Source of the DNA: JAXJQF01 sp036311285 | GTDB taxonomy: Bacteria > Pseudomonadota > Gammaproteobacteria > Enterobacterales > Succinivibrionaceae | Reading direction: 5' to 3' | Assembly (NCBI GenBank): GCA_036311285.1 | Contig: JAXJQF010000073.1 | Coordinates: forward strand, 1 to 26,152 | DNA length: 26,152 nt | Shown: piece after piece, positions 25,501 through 26,152 of the stretch | How positions within the stretch are numbered: the stretch's first letter is position 1 | Layout of the letters: each line of letters starts with the position of its first letter | The notes under the pieces: generated by a model | Database searches by the model: none | The model's input: the letters and a program-made list of their open reading frames with translations, nothing else | What the model was told of the DNA's origin: nothing | Translations under genes and position numbers: made by a program

Positions 25501-26141
25501 ATGGTTGGGCATATGATATCGGTTACGGAGGCTTAGACCATGCAATTGCGTCAGGAGAAAATATCAATATCATGGTATTTGATACTGAAGTATATTCAAA
25601 TACAGGTGGTCAATCATCTAAATCAACTCCTATTGGTGCAGTTGCCAAATTTGCAGCCAATGGTAAAGCTATAAAGAAGAAGGATTTAGCTCAAATTGCA
25701 ATGGCTTATGGTTATGTATACGTGGCTCAAATTGCAATGGGGGCAAACCCAGAGCATACTTTAAGAGCAATACGCGAAGCTGAAGCATACAATGGTCCTT
25801 CTTTAATTATTGCATATGCTCCATGTATCAACCACGGTCTTAAGGCAGGTATGCATAAGTCTATGCTAGAAATGCGTAAGGCTGTCCGTTCAGGTTATTG
25901 GAATTTATTAAGATTCAACCCTGATTTAGCAGCAGAAGGAAAGAATCCTTTATCTATTGATAGCACTGTACCAACAGAAAGCTTCAAGAATTTCTTATTA
26001 GGTGAAGTTCGTTACAATTCATTAAAGCTTAATTTCCCAGAAAGAGCTGAAGAGTTATTCGACAGAGCTCAAGCTTCTGTAGAAGAACGTTATGAAGCTT
26101 TAAAACTTCGTGAATCTAGTTTTGTGGCAAAGGGGGAATAA
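22599..26141 (+). CDS. nifJ: Pyruvate:ferredoxin (flavodoxin) oxidoreductase
   Basis: Complete 1180-residue homodimer-type PFOR, which oxidises pyruvate and CoA to acetyl-CoA and CO2 and passes two electrons to ferredoxin or flavodoxin. In order: domain I with YPITPSSPMAE (27-37) and ARTLATHALSIFGDHSDVM; domain II with VLEVHLYRPF; the gamma domain with SKKSGGVTISHLRFG; a two-cluster ferredoxin domain (C696/C699/C702/C706 and C749/C752/C755/C759); then the thiamine-diphosphate domain. The last has ACPGCGESPY (C821, C824) for the proximal cluster, GDGWAYDIG from 967 and VYSNTGGQSSKSTP. Length and domain set match the family. The C-terminus stops soon after the thiamine domain, without the long extension of Desulfovibrio africanus PFOR. 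AAAGGAG within the preceding gene and a two-base gap show translational coupling. Transcribed with the upstream polyferredoxin. Confidence 0.97.
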   Translation: MRKLKTMDGCTAAAHVAYAFSEVSAIYPITPSSPMAESMDEWTAQDRRNIFGEQVKIIEMQSEAGAAGAVHGSITTGSYTSTFTASQGLLLMIPNMYKLAGEQTPTVFHVAARTLATHALSIFGDHSDVMSCRQTGFAMLCSNSVQQVMDLSAVAHLATIDGKLPMMSFFDGFRTSHENQKIEIWDYEELKSMVNWDAIKAFKKKALHPEHPYCMGSAEQPETFFQHREACNSAYLSTIDVVEKYMNMVNEKIGTNYKPFNYYGAEDATEVVVAMGSVCEALEEVVDYLNAQGKKVGVLEVHLYRPFSVKHLLSVMPKTVKSIAVLDRTKEPGGVGEPLYLDVVSALRGTEFENCTICGGRYGLGSKDTQPGDLIAVYENLWADVPKKEFTISIIDDVTNLSLKTLSNPDVAPKGTTSCLFWGLGADGTVGANKNSVKIIGDYTKKKVQAYFQYDSKKSGGVTISHLRFGDTPIKSTYYVKQADFVACHNCSYLTKYEMVENIKDNGYFLLNCPWTIEELDRFIPAKVKKIIAERNVQFYICDAVSIAKKIGLGARRTNTILQAAFFKLSNIIPINDAVKYMKEAAIRSYSKKGQDIVDMNLAAIDAGVNNIVKVDVPSSWANAIDDVKPVEMVGRDEVHSNYLNKILQPTNTLMGDYVPVSDFMDVANGMIPSGTAAFEKRFIASDVPSWDKDNCMQCNLCSFVCPHGVIRPFDVNKDVLDDDKVYDIVEMKGCKGKKFTIAISAKDCTGCGSCVEMCPSRKKALKMVNASADYVEKAQNKFDVLFNSMLKQKDLAIPFKMESVKGSQYKQPLMEFSGACPGCGESPYAKLITQLFGDRMFIANATGCTSIWGCSAPSTPYTVNADGKGPAWANSLFEDNAEFGLGMTVSIKARRNEMKTHVEKLVDYVAEAKDWLDNMDDGKLSKVYGDKLVAICKEKLADNEIAKYVIENKDMLVKPSMWIFGGDGWAYDIGYGGLDHAIASGENINIMVFDTEVYSNTGGQSSKSTPIGAVAKFAANGKAIKKKDLAQIAMAYGYVYVAQIAMGANPEHTLRAIREAEAYNGPSLIIAYAPCINHGLKAGMHKSMLEMRKAVRSGYWNLLRFNPDLAAEGKNPLSIDSTVPTESFKNFLLGEVRYNSLKLNFPERAEELFDRAQASVEERYEALKLRESSFVAKGE

Positions 26142-26144
26142 GAA

Positions 26145-26152
26145 ATGTTAAT
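26145..26152 (+). CDS. Start of a possible third operon gene (cut by the window edge)
   Basis: ATG 26145 is preceded by AGGGGGAA (26131-26138) at a good distance and begins three bases after the nifJ stop codon. Only two whole codons (Met-Leu) are visible, so the product cannot be named. Spacing suggests continuation of the operon. Confidence 0.35.

Noticed and set aside
1..26152. tRNA, rRNA or CRISPR array
   Set aside because: I saw no tRNA T-loop/acceptor pattern, no rRNA-like block and no regularly spaced repeats. Short repeats found are two or three copies only.

Overview
The window is AT-rich DNA that most likely comes from an anaerobic gut-type gammaproteobacterium, possibly of the Succinivibrionaceae. 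That placement is inferred from gene content: a DolP-type double-BON lipoprotein, an alpha/beta-hydrolase-methyltransferase of proteobacterial type, a starch-degrading surface lipoprotein, and a homodimer-type pyruvate:ferredoxin oxidoreductase (PFOR) next to an RnfB-like polyferredoxin. No marker gene proves it. Except for the first protein-coding gene, every gene and recognisable gene remnant is on the + strand.

Positions 1-800 hold decayed insertion-sequence material: an IS21-like transposase start with subterminal repeats, and a weaker IS1634-like scrap. An unrecognised minus-strand gene follows (828-1421), then about 1.2 kb without genes. From 2658 to 9183 there are four intact single-gene units, each closed by a clear hairpin terminator: a chemoreceptor (2658-4754), a Sel1-repeat lipoprotein (4908-6992), a DolP-like lipoprotein with an extra C-terminal tail (7146-8075) and an unrecognised 238-residue protein (8467-9183). 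After a 950-base leader with two AAACGTTT palindromes comes a 1521-residue lipoprotein amylase (10141-14706) with five PKD domains, a starch-binding-like module and an intact GH13 catalytic domain. A membrane-anchored or secreted 5'-nucleotidase-type metallophosphatase follows (15193-17241).

Positions 17331-20951 are a graveyard of broken, probably horizontally acquired genes: a DUF4417 fragment joined directly to the 3' part of a hydrolase-methyltransferase gene, an intact GC-richer foreign ORF of 335 codons, the C-terminus of a Fic protein, an overlapping toxin-tail/immunity-like pair with an in-frame TAG, and the last residues of a DUF4143-type ATPase. Inside this region, 18822-19829 is open in two + strand frames at once. 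The synonymous codon choice in the better frame avoids exactly the contexts that would create stops in the other frame. This is the strongest unusual signal in the window.

The right end (21481-26152) is an energy-metabolism operon: a 371-residue protein made of two tandem RnfB-type polyferredoxin modules, then, two bases later, the complete PFOR gene (nifJ), and the first codons of a possible third gene. The polyferredoxin is a natural candidate for the electron acceptor of PFOR during fermentation of sugars released from starch by the amylase.
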